Assembly: GCA_913778205.1 (NCBI GenBank)
Contig: CAJYUW010000020.1
Coordinates: 1 to 64,000, forward strand
Direction of reading: 5' to 3'
Source of the DNA: an uncultured Curtobacterium sp.
GTDB taxonomy: Bacteria; Actinomycetota; Actinomycetes; Actinomycetales; Microbacteriaceae
DNA: 64,000 nt
In this document: positions 24,144-33,143 of the stretch, in pieces
Numbering within the stretch: position 1 is the first letter of the stretch
How the letters are laid out: the number at the start of each line of letters is the position of its first letter
Notes under the pieces: generated by a model
The model's database searches: none
Seen by the model: only the letters and a program-made list of their open reading frames with translations
What the model was told of the DNA's origin: nothing
Translations under genes and position numbers: made by a program

Positions 24144-25030
24144 AGCACGTGGACGACGAGGCGCTGGCGATGCTCGCGGTCACCGACGTGGTGGCGGACG
24201 ACGAGGTCGCGGCGCACCTCGCCGAGTGCGCCGAGTGCCGCGCCGAGGTGGCGGAGCTCCAGCGCGTCGCAGCGGTCACCCGGTCGGCGTCGGGCATCGA
24301 CCTGGTCGCGCCCCCGGAGCGGGTCTGGGACCGCATCGCGGCCACGGTCCGAGCCGAGCAGGCGGCGGACGGCCTGGAGGCACGGGTCGACCCCGCCCCG
24401 TCCGCTCGCCCTGACGCCGACCGCCGACCGGACGACCGTCACGACCGCGGGACGGCTTCCGCCCCGGAGGCCGGGTCGCCGGCGCAGTCCGCCGCGTCCC
24501 CGACCCGTCCGGCGGTCTCCGCCACGCGACCGTCCGGCCGTCGGGACCGGCGCGGGACCGCCGCGCTGCGTCGACGTCGCCGCGTCCTCGCTGGAGCGCT
24601 CGCGGCGGGGGTCGGGGTGCTCGCGCTCCTGGTCGGCGTCGGCGTGGTGACCGGGGTCGTCCCGGATCCGGGCAGCGGCGGCACCGTGGTCGCCCGCGCC
24701 ACCCTCGACGCCCTGCCCGACTGGGGCGGTGCGCGCGGCACCGCCGAGCTCGAACGCGGCAGCGACGGCCGGCTCACCCTCGTCGTCGACGTCCGTGGCG
24801 ACCGCGATCCGTCGAGCGCCGGCACGCTCCGCGAGGTCTGGATGATGCAGTCGGACCTCAAGGGGCTCGTGAGCGTCGGGTTCCTCGACGGCGACCGCGG
24901 CCGGTTCGTCGTCCCGGCGGACATGGACCTCGCGAAGTACCCCGTGGTCGACGTCTCGGCCGAGCGCGACGACGGCGACCCGCAGCACTCGGGTGACTCG
25001 ATCGTTCGCGGCGACCTGCACGACCGGTAG
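24140..25030 (+). CDS. RskA-like zinc anti-sigma factor
   Basis: A 296-residue single-pass membrane protein. The N-terminal anti-sigma domain has the zinc motif H26-x3-C30-x2-C33. A long Pro/Ala/Arg-rich linker (about 80-150) precedes one TM helix (about 155-180) and an extracytoplasmic RskA domain (about 185-290: ATLDALPDWGGARGTAEL, then REVWMM and VGFLDGDRG). It should hold the upstream sigma factor until its outer domain is cleaved or released. GTG 24140 overlaps the sigma stop. Confidence 0.88.
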   Translation: MKHVDDEALAMLAVTDVVADDEVAAHLAECAECRAEVAELQRVAAVTRSASGIDLVAPPERVWDRIAATVRAEQAADGLEARVDPAPSARPDADRRPDDRHDRGTASAPEAGSPAQSAASPTRPAVSATRPSGRRDRRGTAALRRRRRVLAGALAAGVGVLALLVGVGVVTGVVPDPGSGGTVVARATLDALPDWGGARGTAELERGSDGRLTLVVDVRGDRDPSSAGTLREVWMMQSDLKGLVSVGFLDGDRGRFVVPADMDLAKYPVVDVSAERDDGDPQHSGDSIVRGDLHDR

Positions 25031-25039
25031 CCTCGGGCC

Positions 25040-26137
25040 GTGATCACCGCCGCGGACCTGCTCGAGGGCCCGCGCGGCCGACGGTTCCTCCTCGAGCTCC
25101 TCCTTGCCGCGGGCGGGAGGTCTGCGGCAGCGGAGCACCTCGGCAGCGTGCTGTTCTGGGCGGACGTGCACCTGACGCGCGAGCAGGGCCGTGCGGTCGC
25201 GCTGTGGGGGCTCACGCTCGACGACTCCGGCACGGTCACCTCGTCGACCCCGGACGCGGAACCGATGCCGACCCTCGCCGCCGTCGCCGCGGCACTCGAT
25301 GCGGTCGAGCCCGCCGCACTGACCCCGGACCACGTGGTCGACGCCCTCGAACAGACCGCGGAGTCGGCGCTCTGGTGGCAGGAGCGCGACGCGACCGACG
25401 ACCTGCTCGCCCGCCCGGAGCTCGTCGCACCGCTGCGACGCCTCGCGGCCCGGGCGGCGGCGAGCCCCGTCGTGCAGCGGCTCGGCGGACAGGACCCCGT
25501 GCAGTGGGCGGTGTCGTTCGAGGGCGACGACGCCGGACGTCCGGCGCCGCCGATGCCCGAGCAGCTCGCCGAGTGGGCGGACGGGATCCGCGCCGACCAG
25601 GCCCGGGGCACGGACGGCCCGGTGAGCGGCGACTGGTGGACCACGCCGCCCTGGCCCGTTCCGCAGACCTCCTCCGCGCCCTTCGCCGACCACGGACCGC
25701 TCGCCCTGTGGGCCGTCGAGGACTCGTTCGGCTGGCAGCGCGCCGAGGTCACCGAGGCACACGACGGGCGGGCCACGAGGACGATCGTCATCGACCGGCT
25801 CGAGGACTGGGCCGAACTGTGTCGACGGTTCCCACTCGACGTCAGCAGCACGACGCGTCGTTGGGACTGGGGTGTCGCCACGGGACGGGAGGACGCGTGG
25901 GTGATGCCGGACTGGACCGCTGCCGCGGCCGAGGTCGACGTCGTCGAGCTGACCGTCGCCGGCTGGTTCCGCTGCTCCGGGCTCGCTGTGCCGGTCGACG
26001 AGGACCGCGCGAGCGTCGTCGCCGGCTGGACGCCCGGCTCCCGGTACTGGCTCACCGAACCCGGTCCCGGACGGGGCGCGCACAGCACCTGGAGCCGCAG
26101 CCAGAACCGCGGGCCCTGGACACGCACCTCGGACTGA
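25040..26137 (+). CDS. hypothetical actinobacterial protein
   Basis: A 365-residue soluble protein without recognised domain. It starts at GTG 25040, 9 nt after the anti-sigma stop, so it may be co-transcribed with the sigma pair. It is rich in tryptophan (WWQERDATDD, DWWTTPPWPVP, RRWDWGVATGRED), which suggests a folded, conserved protein. No signal peptide or TM segment. Function unknown. Confidence 0.7.
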   Translation: MITAADLLEGPRGRRFLLELLLAAGGRSAAAEHLGSVLFWADVHLTREQGRAVALWGLTLDDSGTVTSSTPDAEPMPTLAAVAAALDAVEPAALTPDHVVDALEQTAESALWWQERDATDDLLARPELVAPLRRLAARAAASPVVQRLGGQDPVQWAVSFEGDDAGRPAPPMPEQLAEWADGIRADQARGTDGPVSGDWWTTPPWPVPQTSSAPFADHGPLALWAVEDSFGWQRAEVTEAHDGRATRTIVIDRLEDWAELCRRFPLDVSSTTRRWDWGVATGREDAWVMPDWTAAAAEVDVVELTVAGWFRCSGLAVPVDEDRASVVAGWTPGSRYWLTEPGPGRGAHSTWSRSQNRGPWTRTSD

Positions 26138-26148
26138 CTTCTCACCTA

Positions 26149-26161
26149 CGGGATATTCCCG
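26149..26161. promoter_or_regulatory. small dyad upstream of the HTH-MurA gene
   Basis: CGGGATATTCCCG has 5-bp arms (CGGGA/TCCCG) around TAT and lies 69 nt before the ATG of the HTH-MurA fusion, in the only AT-rich stretch between the two genes. It could be an operator for the protein's own HTH domain; this is inference. Confidence 0.3.
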
Positions 26162-26229
26162 ATCTGTTCCTGTGAGTTCGGGCGCAGTTGTCACCCGTTT
26201 TATCTCACGAGCGTGTTAGCGTGCCCCTC

Positions 26230-27789
26230 ATGACCGACACCACCCTCGTCGCTCCCCAGACCACCGCAGCACCCCTCCGCGAGGTCGGCGCGCTGATCCG
26301 TGGCGCCCGCAAGGGCCGCGGCATGACCCAGGCGCAGCTCGCCGAACGGGTCGGCACGAGCCAGAGCGCGATCAACCGCATCGAGCAGGGCGGGCAGAAC
26401 CTCTCGCTCGAGATGCTCACCCGGATCAGCGACGCCCTCGACCAGCAGATCGTCTCGATCGGCGGGGCGCCGCAGCGCGCGCACCTCCGGGTCCAGGGCG
26501 GCCGGAAGCTCAGCGGGTCGATCGCGGTGAACTCGTCGAAGAACGCGGCCGTCGCGCTCCTCTGCGCCTCGCTCCTCAACCGCGGTGTCACCCGGCTGCA
26601 CAGGGTCGCGCGCATCGTCGAGGTCGACCGGATCATCGACGTGCTCCGGAGCCTCGGCGCGAGCGTCACGTGGTCCGAGGACGGCGAGGTGCTCGAGATC
26701 GTCGCTCCGTCCGACCTCCGCCTCGACGCGATCGACGCCGACGCCGCCCGTCGGACCCGCAGCGTGCTCATGTTCCTCGGCCCGCTGAGCGGTCGCTTCG
26801 ACGCCTTCCGCCTCCCGTACGCGGGCGGCTGCGACCTCGGCACGCGCACGGTCGAGCCGCACCTCATCGCCCTCCGTCCGTTCGGGGTCGACGTCGAGGC
26901 CACCAACGGCTGGTACGAGGTCGACGTGGCGAACAAGGACGTCCCGACGGGGTCGATCGTCCTCACCGAGCGCGGCGACACCGTGACCGAGAACGCGATC
27001 CTCGCCGCCGCAGCCCGCGACGGCGTGACCACGATCCGCAACGCCAGCCCCAACTACATGGTGCAGGACCTCTGCTTCTTCCTCGAGCTCCTGGGCGTGC
27101 AGGTCGACGGCATCGGTACGACCACCCTCCGGATCACCGGGCGCAGCGTCATCGACGAGGTCGTGGACTACTGGCCGAGCGAGGACCCGGTCGAGGCGAT
27201 GAGCCTCCTCACCGCGGGCATCGTCACCGGCTCGACGCTCACGGTGACGCGGGCGCCGATCGAGTTCCTCGAGATCGAGCTCGCGACCCTCGCCGAGATG
27301 GGGCTGCGCTTCGACGTCTCCGAGGAGTACGACGCCGCGAACGGCCGCACCCGCCTGGTCGACATCACGGTGCACCCGTCCGAGCTGCACGCCCCGATCG
27401 ACAAGATCCACGCGATGCCGTTCCCGGGCCTCAACATCGACAACCTGCCGTTCTTCGTCGTCATCGCCGCGTGCGCGACCGGCACGACGCTCGTCCACGA
27501 CTGGGTGTACGAGGGCCGTGCGATCCACCTGCTCGACCTCACCCGGCTCGGCGCGAACGTCACGCTGCGCGACCCGCACCGCCTCGACGTCACCGGGCCG
27601 ACGCACTTCTCCGGCGCCGAGGTCAGCTGCCCGCCGGCCCTCCGTCCGGCCGTGGTCATCCTGCTCGCGATGCTCGCCGCGAAGGGCGAGAGCGTCCTCC
27701 GCAACGTCGGCATCATCGCCCGCGGCTACGAGGGTCTGCAGGAGCGCCTGAACTCGCTCGGCGCGTCCATCGAGACGTTCCACGACTGA
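26230..27789 (+). CDS. murA: HTH-MurA fusion: XRE domain plus UDP-GlcNAc 1-carboxyvinyltransferase
   Basis: A 519-residue fusion. Residues about 15-78 are an XRE/Cro helix-turn-helix (GMTQAQLAERVGTSQSAINR, then IEQGGQNLSLEML). Residues about 85-519 are an EPSP-synthase-type inside-out barrel matching MurA, the first committed step of peptidoglycan synthesis (enolpyruvyl transfer from PEP to UDP-GlcNAc). NSSKNAAV (101-108) contains the active-site Lys, and Cys201 in GGCDLGTRTVEPH corresponds to the catalytic/fosfomycin-target cysteine. Ordinary MurA is ~420 residues without HTH. It may be a second MurA that also binds DNA. ATG 26230 fits the HTH start; stand-alone gene. Confidence 0.85.
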   Translation: MTDTTLVAPQTTAAPLREVGALIRGARKGRGMTQAQLAERVGTSQSAINRIEQGGQNLSLEMLTRISDALDQQIVSIGGAPQRAHLRVQGGRKLSGSIAVNSSKNAAVALLCASLLNRGVTRLHRVARIVEVDRIIDVLRSLGASVTWSEDGEVLEIVAPSDLRLDAIDADAARRTRSVLMFLGPLSGRFDAFRLPYAGGCDLGTRTVEPHLIALRPFGVDVEATNGWYEVDVANKDVPTGSIVLTERGDTVTENAILAAAARDGVTTIRNASPNYMVQDLCFFLELLGVQVDGIGTTTLRITGRSVIDEVVDYWPSEDPVEAMSLLTAGIVTGSTLTVTRAPIEFLEIELATLAEMGLRFDVSEEYDAANGRTRLVDITVHPSELHAPIDKIHAMPFPGLNIDNLPFFVVIAACATGTTLVHDWVYEGRAIHLLDLTRLGANVTLRDPHRLDVTGPTHFSGAEVSCPPALRPAVVILLAMLAAKGESVLRNVGIIARGYEGLQERLNSLGASIETFHD

Positions 27790-27814
27790 GCCGCGTGGGC
27801 CGCACGGCGCGCGC

Positions 27815-27899
27815 TGGTCGCACCTGGTGTCGGGTCCGCCGCGGGCGCACGGCACATCGTGCAACCAGAGCGATCGGCGCGCGGCACGTCGTGCGACCA
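27815..27899. repeat. REP-like repeat cluster (TGGTCGCA / TGCGACCA family)
   Basis: TGGTCGCA at 27815-27822 pairs with TGCAACCA (27860-27867) and TGCGACCA (27892-27899); the last two are the ends of GGCACATCGTGCAACCA and GGCACGTCGTGCGACCA. The same units fill 4796-5035. Non-coding, immediately after the murA-like gene. Confidence 0.75.
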
Positions 27900-27916
27900 G
27901 CGTGACGTGACCGGAT

Positions 27917-27964
27917 GACGGACGGGAGGCCCGTGGCGGCGCCGCCACGGGCCTCCCGTCCGTC
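27917..27964. repeat. 48-nt perfect palindrome, probable bidirectional terminator
   Basis: A perfect dyad: left arm GACGGACGGGAGGCCCGTGG followed by CGGC, right arm its exact complement, no loop. It sits between convergent murA-like and SDR genes, the usual place for a shared terminator, though no T-tract follows. Its central 44 nt are identical to 45354-45397. Confidence 0.85.
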
Positions 27965-27982
27965 CCGGTCCCGGCCCGGCGG

Positions 27983-28741
27983 TCAGCCGCGTCCGACGAA
28001 CGGCATGGCCGTCGGCATGACGGTGAGGTTCGGCACGTTCGTGCCGGCCGGCAGGCCGGCCATGTACGCGACGGCCCGACCCGTCTCGGCGACGTCCATG
28101 GTGGGCTCGCTGCGGGTCGTGCCGTCGGCCTGCGGCGTGCCGTCCGCCGCGCCCGAGCCCATCGACGTCGCGGCGTTGCCGATGTCGATCTGACCGCAGG
28201 CGATGCCGTACGGCCGGCCGTCGAGCTGGAGCTGCTTCGTGAGGCCACTGATCCCGTGCTTCGCGACCGTGTAGGGGGCCGACAGCGGGCGCGGCGCGTG
28301 CGCGGAGATCGACCCGTTGTTGATGATCCGGCCACCCTGCGGGACCTGCGTGCGCATCACGCGGAACGCCTCGCGCGCGCAGAGGAACGAGCCGGTGAGG
28401 GTCGCCGCGAGGACCCCGTCCCAGGTCTCGAGCGTGAGCTCGTCGAACGACGTGGGCGGGGCGCCGGTGCCCGCGTTGTTGAAGAGCAGGTCGACCCGGC
28501 CGAACCGCTCCACGGTCGTGTCGAAGAGTCGTCGCACGTCGGCCTCGACCGTGACGTCGGCGACCACCGGGACGATGCGCTGCGCGGTGGCGGCGACCTC
28601 GTCGAGAGGTTCCGCGCGTCGCCCCGCGACCACGACCGTCCAGCCGGCCGCGGCCAGCGCGAGGGCCGCGGCGCGACCGATCCCGCTTCCGCCGCCCGTG
28701 ACGATCGCGGTGCGGGCGGGGGTGGTCGTGTCGTCGCTCAT
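27983..28741 (-). CDS. short-chain dehydrogenase/reductase
   Basis: A 252-residue classical SDR. It has TGGGSGIG at the N-terminal Rossmann turn, NNAG in the middle and YTVAK with an upstream serine (NGSISAHA) as the catalytic Ser-Tyr-Lys set. The GRR after beta-2 suggests NADP(H) preference. Substrate unknown. ATG 28741 is 14 residues before the glycine motif. Confidence 0.9.
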   Translation of the reverse strand: MSDDTTTPARTAIVTGGGSGIGRAAALALAAAGWTVVVAGRRAEPLDEVAATAQRIVPVVADVTVEADVRRLFDTTVERFGRVDLLFNNAGTGAPPTSFDELTLETWDGVLAATLTGSFLCAREAFRVMRTQVPQGGRIINNGSISAHAPRPLSAPYTVAKHGISGLTKQLQLDGRPYGIACGQIDIGNAATSMGSGAADGTPQADGTTRSEPTMDVAETGRAVAYMAGLPAGTNVPNLTVMPTAMPFVGRG

Positions 28742-28802
28742 TCCCGAACGCTACCGGGCGTGGGCTGCCCGGGCGCCGGATCTGCCCGGCTGCCTGCTCC
28801 GC

Positions 28803-30296
28803 TCAGATGTCGAGGACGCCGTCGACCGCGGCACTCCGGGGCGGGATGTGGCGGGTGGCGACGTCCTCCTCGAGGTACACCGTGACGTACCCGTGGTCGA
28901 CCGAGCGCCCGGTGTCGTCGAACACGCGGTAGCGGCGGCGCAGGCGGAGGAACGGGACCGCCGCGTGCTCGAAGGACACCACGACCTCGGTGGCCGGCCA
29001 CTCCCCCTCGACCGCGACGTCGACGTCGCGGTAGTCGCTCCGGAACCGCCTCGGGCCGTCGACGCCACGTGACCAGCCGACCACCGGGTCCGCGAGGTGT
29101 GTGAACTCGTCGACGAGGCGGGCGACGCTCCGCGCACGGTTCTCCGCGGCCGCGTCCCAGAGCGCCCACCGCGTGTCCGCCACGCCCGTGAGGTCGAGCC
29201 GTTCGATCCACGGCACGCGACGGGCCTCCCGCTCCTCGATCGACCGCTCCCGCTCGGCGTCCGCCGCCTCGGCGTCGTAGCCGGCGGGTTCCTCGACCGG
29301 GGTCGAGTCGAGGGCGTCGGTGTCGATCGACTCCGGCAGCCCGTCCGACAGGTCGACGACGACCTCACGCGGGCGGTAGACCACGTCCCAGGAGCCGTAC
29401 GGACGCGGCACGAGGTCCGGGCCGGTCCGGTGGAACCGCAGGGTCATCCGGTCGCCCTCGACGGCGACGTCGTCGACGAGGTGGTCGACACCGATGGTCG
29501 TCGTCGTACCGTCCGGTGCGATCCGGACGAGGTCGGTGGGCGGGGTCGGCGACGGAGGGCCGGGATCGGCCGGGGGTGCTGCCCGCGGATCGTCGGCCGC
29601 GAGGTCGTCGGAGAAGCCGATGGACCACTGGTACGCGGTCATGACCATCGATCCGCTGTCCTCTGCGCCCACTCCGCGCCCGTGTGCCCCGTCGTCGAGC
29701 GCGTCGTCGCCGTCAGCGTCGAACGCGTGGTCGCCGTCCTCGTCGAAGGGGACGTCCGGCTCGTCGTCACGCTCCTCGTCCAGCTCGGTCCAGTCGGCGG
29801 GGTCGGGCCAGAACGGGTCGGCCTCCGCCCAGGGCAGGTCGGCCGGATCCACCGAGTCCAGCCCCTCGGCATCGTCCGAGTCGTCGCCGTCGTCGTCGTC
29901 ACCGATCCCCGCCTTCCACGCCGACGCGTCACGCGGGTCCGCGAGCCACAACCCACCCGGGTCCGCGGCGACGACCCGACGGTCGCCGAGGTCCACCGCC
30001 GCGCCGACGCGGTCCGGGCCGAGATGCACCGCGGTCCGACCGGTGTCGTCGATGCCGTCGCCGCGGTAGACGACCCACACGCCCTCGCCCGTCGGCCAGC
30101 CCTCGGCTTCCTCGACCGCACGCTCGGGCAGCGGCGCCGACGGCCACGTCAGCCACCGCTCGACCACACCGTCGCGCACGACGGCGGCGACCGGCCGGTG
30201 GAGGTCGGGGATGATCGACCGGTCCCCGACCGGCACGACGTCGAGCGGCAGCAGGTGGTCGGGTTCGTCGGCACGAGGGCGGCGCGGATCGGTCAC
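28803..30296 (-). CDS. large acidic hypothetical protein
   Basis: A 497-residue soluble protein with no recognised family. The first ~110 residues look beta-rich (VAAVVRDGVVERWLTWPS, VWVVYRGDGIDDTG); residues about 115-200 are very acidic (GDDDDGDDSDDAEG and similar); the C-terminal part again looks globular (WDVVYRPREVVVDLSDGL, RRYRVFDDTGRSVDHGYVT). No signal peptide or TM. GTG 30296 is the start taken; the frame upstream is low-complexity and enters the divergent promoter region. Function unknown. Confidence 0.65.
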   Translation of the reverse strand: MTDPRRPRADEPDHLLPLDVVPVGDRSIIPDLHRPVAAVVRDGVVERWLTWPSAPLPERAVEEAEGWPTGEGVWVVYRGDGIDDTGRTAVHLGPDRVGAAVDLGDRRVVAADPGGLWLADPRDASAWKAGIGDDDDGDDSDDAEGLDSVDPADLPWAEADPFWPDPADWTELDEERDDEPDVPFDEDGDHAFDADGDDALDDGAHGRGVGAEDSGSMVMTAYQWSIGFSDDLAADDPRAAPPADPGPPSPTPPTDLVRIAPDGTTTTIGVDHLVDDVAVEGDRMTLRFHRTGPDLVPRPYGSWDVVYRPREVVVDLSDGLPESIDTDALDSTPVEEPAGYDAEAADAERERSIEEREARRVPWIERLDLTGVADTRWALWDAAAENRARSVARLVDEFTHLADPVVGWSRGVDGPRRFRSDYRDVDVAVEGEWPATEVVVSFEHAAVPFLRLRRRYRVFDDTGRSVDHGYVTVYLEEDVATRHIPPRSAAVDGVLDI

Positions 30297-30475
30297 GAGC
30301 GCGAGGCTACCGGCCGCCGGCGCACGCGGCCCGGGGTCGACGACCGCGGGAGCGACCGGCCCCCCGCTCCCGACCGCCGGGCGACCGGACGCGACACGCG
30401 ACACCGCGACCACGGCACCGGCAGCGACGACCGAGTTGACTGGAGTGTCGACCGAACGAGGAGGAGGAGGACCGC

Positions 30476-32056
30476 GTGCTCGGACCGGAACTGGTGGTCG
30501 TGCTCGGCCTGGCGATCGCGCTGACCGCTGCCGTCGCCGACCGCATCCGCGTGGCACCGCCCGTGCTGCTCCTGGTCATCGGCGCAGCACTCGCCCTCGT
30601 GCCCGAGTTCGCGCACGTCCAGCTCCCCGCCGACGCCGTGCTCCTCCTGTTCCTCCCCGCCCTCCTCTACTGGGAGAGCCTGACGACCTCGCTGCGGGAG
30701 ATCCGGAAGAACCTCCGTGGCATCGTCCTCATGGGCACGCTCCTCGTCGTGCTGACCGCCGGTGCCGTCGCGACCATGCTCCACCTGCTCGGCCTGCCGT
30801 GGGGACCGGCCTGGGTGCTCGGCGCCGCCGTCGCACCGACCGACGCCACCGCGGTCGGCGTGCTCACGCGGATGCTCCCCCGCCGGAACGTCACCGTGCT
30901 GCGCGCGGAGAGCCTCGTCAACGACGGCACCACCCTGGTCGTCTACGGCATCGCCGTGGCGGTCACCGTGGGCACGCAGGAGCTCACGTTCTGGAGCGTC
31001 TCCGGGATGCTCCTGCTGTCCTACGTCGGCGGGGTGGCGGCCGGACTCGCCGCGGCCTGGGTCGGCACCCTGGTCCTCCGGAGGGTCGAGGCCGTCACCC
31101 TGCAGAACCTCGTCACGCTGCTCGTGCCGTTCGTCGCGTTCCTCGCGGCGGAGGCGATCGACGCGTCCGGGGTGCTCGCGGTCGTCACCGCAGGCATCGT
31201 CGTCAGCCAGGTCGCACCGAAGCTCGACCGCGCCGAGACCCGGCAGCAGGTGCGGGCGTTCTGGTCGTTCCTCACCTACCTGCTCAACGGGGCGTTGTTC
31301 GTCCTCGTCGGCATCGAGGCGATGATCGCCGCACGGGCACTGACCGCGTCGGAGCTCGGTCGCGCGGTCGGACTCGTCGCCGCTGTGGCCGGCGTGCTGG
31401 TGCTGGTCCGGTTCGCGTTCCTCAACGCCGCGGGCGGGACCGTCTGGCTCGTCACCCGGCACACCGGGGGCGCACCGCGTGAGGGACGCCGCGACCGCCT
31501 GGTCAGCGGGTTCGCCGGGTTCCGCGGCGCGGTCTCGCTCGCCATGGCCGTCGCCGTCCCGCGCACGCTCGAGTCCGGCGCGGCCTTCCCCGACCGGGAC
31601 CTCATCGTCTTCGTCACCGCCGGCGTGGTCGTCGTGACCGTCGTCGTCCAGGCGCTCGTCCTCCCCGTGGTCCTCCGTCGCGCCGCACTGCCCGAGGACG
31701 AGGCCGTCGGCGAGGAACGGCGGTACGCCGAACGGACGGCGATCGAGGAGGCACTCGACGCCCTGCCCCGCCTCGCCAGACGCGCCGGGGCCGACCGCGC
31801 CACCGTCGCCCGGATCCGGAAGGACTACGAGGCGCACCTCGACGTCATCCAGGCCCGTGCAGAGGCCGACGACGACCACCCCGCGGTGCAACGGCACGAC
31901 AGCGCGGTCGCCCTGGAACTCGCCCTCGTACGGCACAAGGCGGCGACCCTCCTCCGCCTCCGCGACGCCGACGAGATCGACGACGTCGTGCTCCGCCAGG
32001 TCCGGGCCGGCCTCGACGCCGAGGAGGCCCGGCTCGACGGATCGATGCCGGTGTGA
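30476..32056 (+). CDS. CPA1-family Na+/H+ antiporter
   Basis: A 526-residue protein with about 12 TM segments over residues 5-415 and a hydrophilic C-terminal tail with heptad-like charged helices. The CPA1 motifs are PTDATAVGVL (ion-binding aspartate in TM5) and ESLVNDGTTLVVY (TM6). It exports Na+ or K+ in exchange for protons. GTG 30476 has a strong AGGAGGAGG ribosome site. The stop overlaps the next gene by GTGA. Confidence 0.92.
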   Translation: MLGPELVVVLGLAIALTAAVADRIRVAPPVLLLVIGAALALVPEFAHVQLPADAVLLLFLPALLYWESLTTSLREIRKNLRGIVLMGTLLVVLTAGAVATMLHLLGLPWGPAWVLGAAVAPTDATAVGVLTRMLPRRNVTVLRAESLVNDGTTLVVYGIAVAVTVGTQELTFWSVSGMLLLSYVGGVAAGLAAAWVGTLVLRRVEAVTLQNLVTLLVPFVAFLAAEAIDASGVLAVVTAGIVVSQVAPKLDRAETRQQVRAFWSFLTYLLNGALFVLVGIEAMIAARALTASELGRAVGLVAAVAGVLVLVRFAFLNAAGGTVWLVTRHTGGAPREGRRDRLVSGFAGFRGAVSLAMAVAVPRTLESGAAFPDRDLIVFVTAGVVVVTVVVQALVLPVVLRRAALPEDEAVGEERRYAERTAIEEALDALPRLARRAGADRATVARIRKDYEAHLDVIQARAEADDDHPAVQRHDSAVALELALVRHKAATLLRLRDADEIDDVVLRQVRAGLDAEEARLDGSMPV

Positions 32057-32805
32057 GCGTCGACCCCGGGACCCTCGTCCGCACCCTGGTCGGCGTCGCC
32101 GTCCTCATCGCCGTCACCACCGCGGTCCTGCTCGCGGCACGGACGCCCGTCCCGTGGGCACCGGCGCTCGCCGTCCTGCGCGGGACCGTGCAGCTCGCGG
32201 CGCTCAGCGTCGTGCTCACCGGGATCATCCGCGACCCCCTCTGGATCGGGGCCGCCCTCGTCGTCATGCTCGCGGTGGCGACGACGACCGCCGCGCGACG
32301 CCTCGGGTCCCTCCGCACCCGCCTGCTGCCGGTCGTGATCGCGATGGTCGCCGGCATCGGCGTCGCGCTCCTCATCGTGTTCGCGACCGGGGCGATCGCC
32401 TTCACGCCCCGGTACGTGCTGGCCATCGGGGGCATCGTCATCGGCAACGCCATGACCGGTGCCACCCTGTCCGGTCGTCGCTTCGTCGAACTCGTGGACG
32501 ACCGCTGGGACGACGTCGAGGGATGGCTCGCCCTCGGCGCGACCCCGCGGCAGGCGACCGCCGACCTCGTCCGCCGTGCCGTGCACGCCGCGATGGTGCC
32601 GAGCACCGACCAGACCAGGACCACCGGCCTCGTGACGCTGCCGGGCGCGTTCGTCGGCGCGGTGTTCGGTGGGGTATCGCCGCTCGAGGCGGGTCGGTTC
32701 CAGGTCGTGGTGCTCGCGGCGATCATCACGGCCGGGGCGATCGTGTCGGTCGTGCTGACCCGGCTGCTCGCCGCGGTGCGGACGCGACCCGTCACGCCCC
32801 GCTGA
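32053..32805 (+). CDS. FetB/UPF0014-family ABC permease
   Basis: A 250-residue membrane protein with about seven TM helices. The family block VLAIGGIVIGNAMTGATLSG is followed by an ALGATPRQA coupling segment and VTLPGAFVGAVFGGVSPLEA. E. coli FetB works with the ATPase FetA in iron export; no ATPase gene is adjacent here. Its GTG overlaps the antiporter stop, so the two are co-translated. The stop codon TGA (32803) is also the first base triplet of a long hairpin. Confidence 0.88.
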   Translation: MSVDPGTLVRTLVGVAVLIAVTTAVLLAARTPVPWAPALAVLRGTVQLAALSVVLTGIIRDPLWIGAALVVMLAVATTTAARRLGSLRTRLLPVVIAMVAGIGVALLIVFATGAIAFTPRYVLAIGGIVIGNAMTGATLSGRRFVELVDDRWDDVEGWLALGATPRQATADLVRRAVHAAMVPSTDQTRTTGLVTLPGAFVGAVFGGVSPLEAGRFQVVVLAAIITAGAIVSVVLTRLLAAVRTRPVTPR

Positions 32806-32852
32806 CGGACGGGAGGCGCGTGGCGGGCCGGCACCGCGCCTCCCGTCCGTCA
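32803..32852. repeat. hairpin of the GGACGGGAGGC family, probable terminator
   Basis: An 18-bp perfect stem: TGACGGACGGGAGGCGCG (32803-32820) with CGCGCCTCCCGTCCGTCA (32835-32852), loop 14 nt. The stem begins at the FetB-like stop codon, as expected for a terminator. The arms match those of the palindromes at 27917 and 45354. Confidence 0.85.
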
Positions 32853-33143
32853 CCGGGCTGCGCTCAGGACTCGGCGGCACCTTCGGAAGCAGCCAGGACG
32901 GAGGTCGTCGGCGCCGCACCTGTCGACGGCGGTGTCCCGCGTCTCGACGGAACGTCCTTGCGCGCCGGGTGCCGGCTGCCTCAACCACGCATGCGCGCGC
33001 CTTCGATCCCCGCGCCCAGTCTGGGAGGAGGTTCCGGACCGCACGGTGATGTGTTCACCAGAGCGACTCGTCTGCTCACCGGTCCGACGACGAGGGGTGA
33101 GCAAGTGAGTCAATGCATGCCTCCTCCAGCACGACCGGGCAGA
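32853..33143. other. intergenic, no gene seen; small hairpin near 33072-33102
   Basis: No coding pattern. TGCTCACC (33072-33079) and GGTGAGCA (33095-33102) form an 8-bp stem with a 15-nt loop, 42 nt beyond the stop of the minus-strand membrane protein, and could end its transcript. From here to about 36 kb the DNA is visibly less GC-rich than the rest. Confidence 0.4.

Noticed and set aside
27917-27964. Phage or integrative-element attachment site at the perfect palindrome
   Set aside because: No integrase or tRNA is near; the same sequence recurs after other genes, which fits a repeat/terminator family better.
32803-32852. Canonical intrinsic terminator
   Set aside because: Stem is strong but no T-run follows, as with the other family members; a terminator role is possible but not shown, so it is listed as a repeat.
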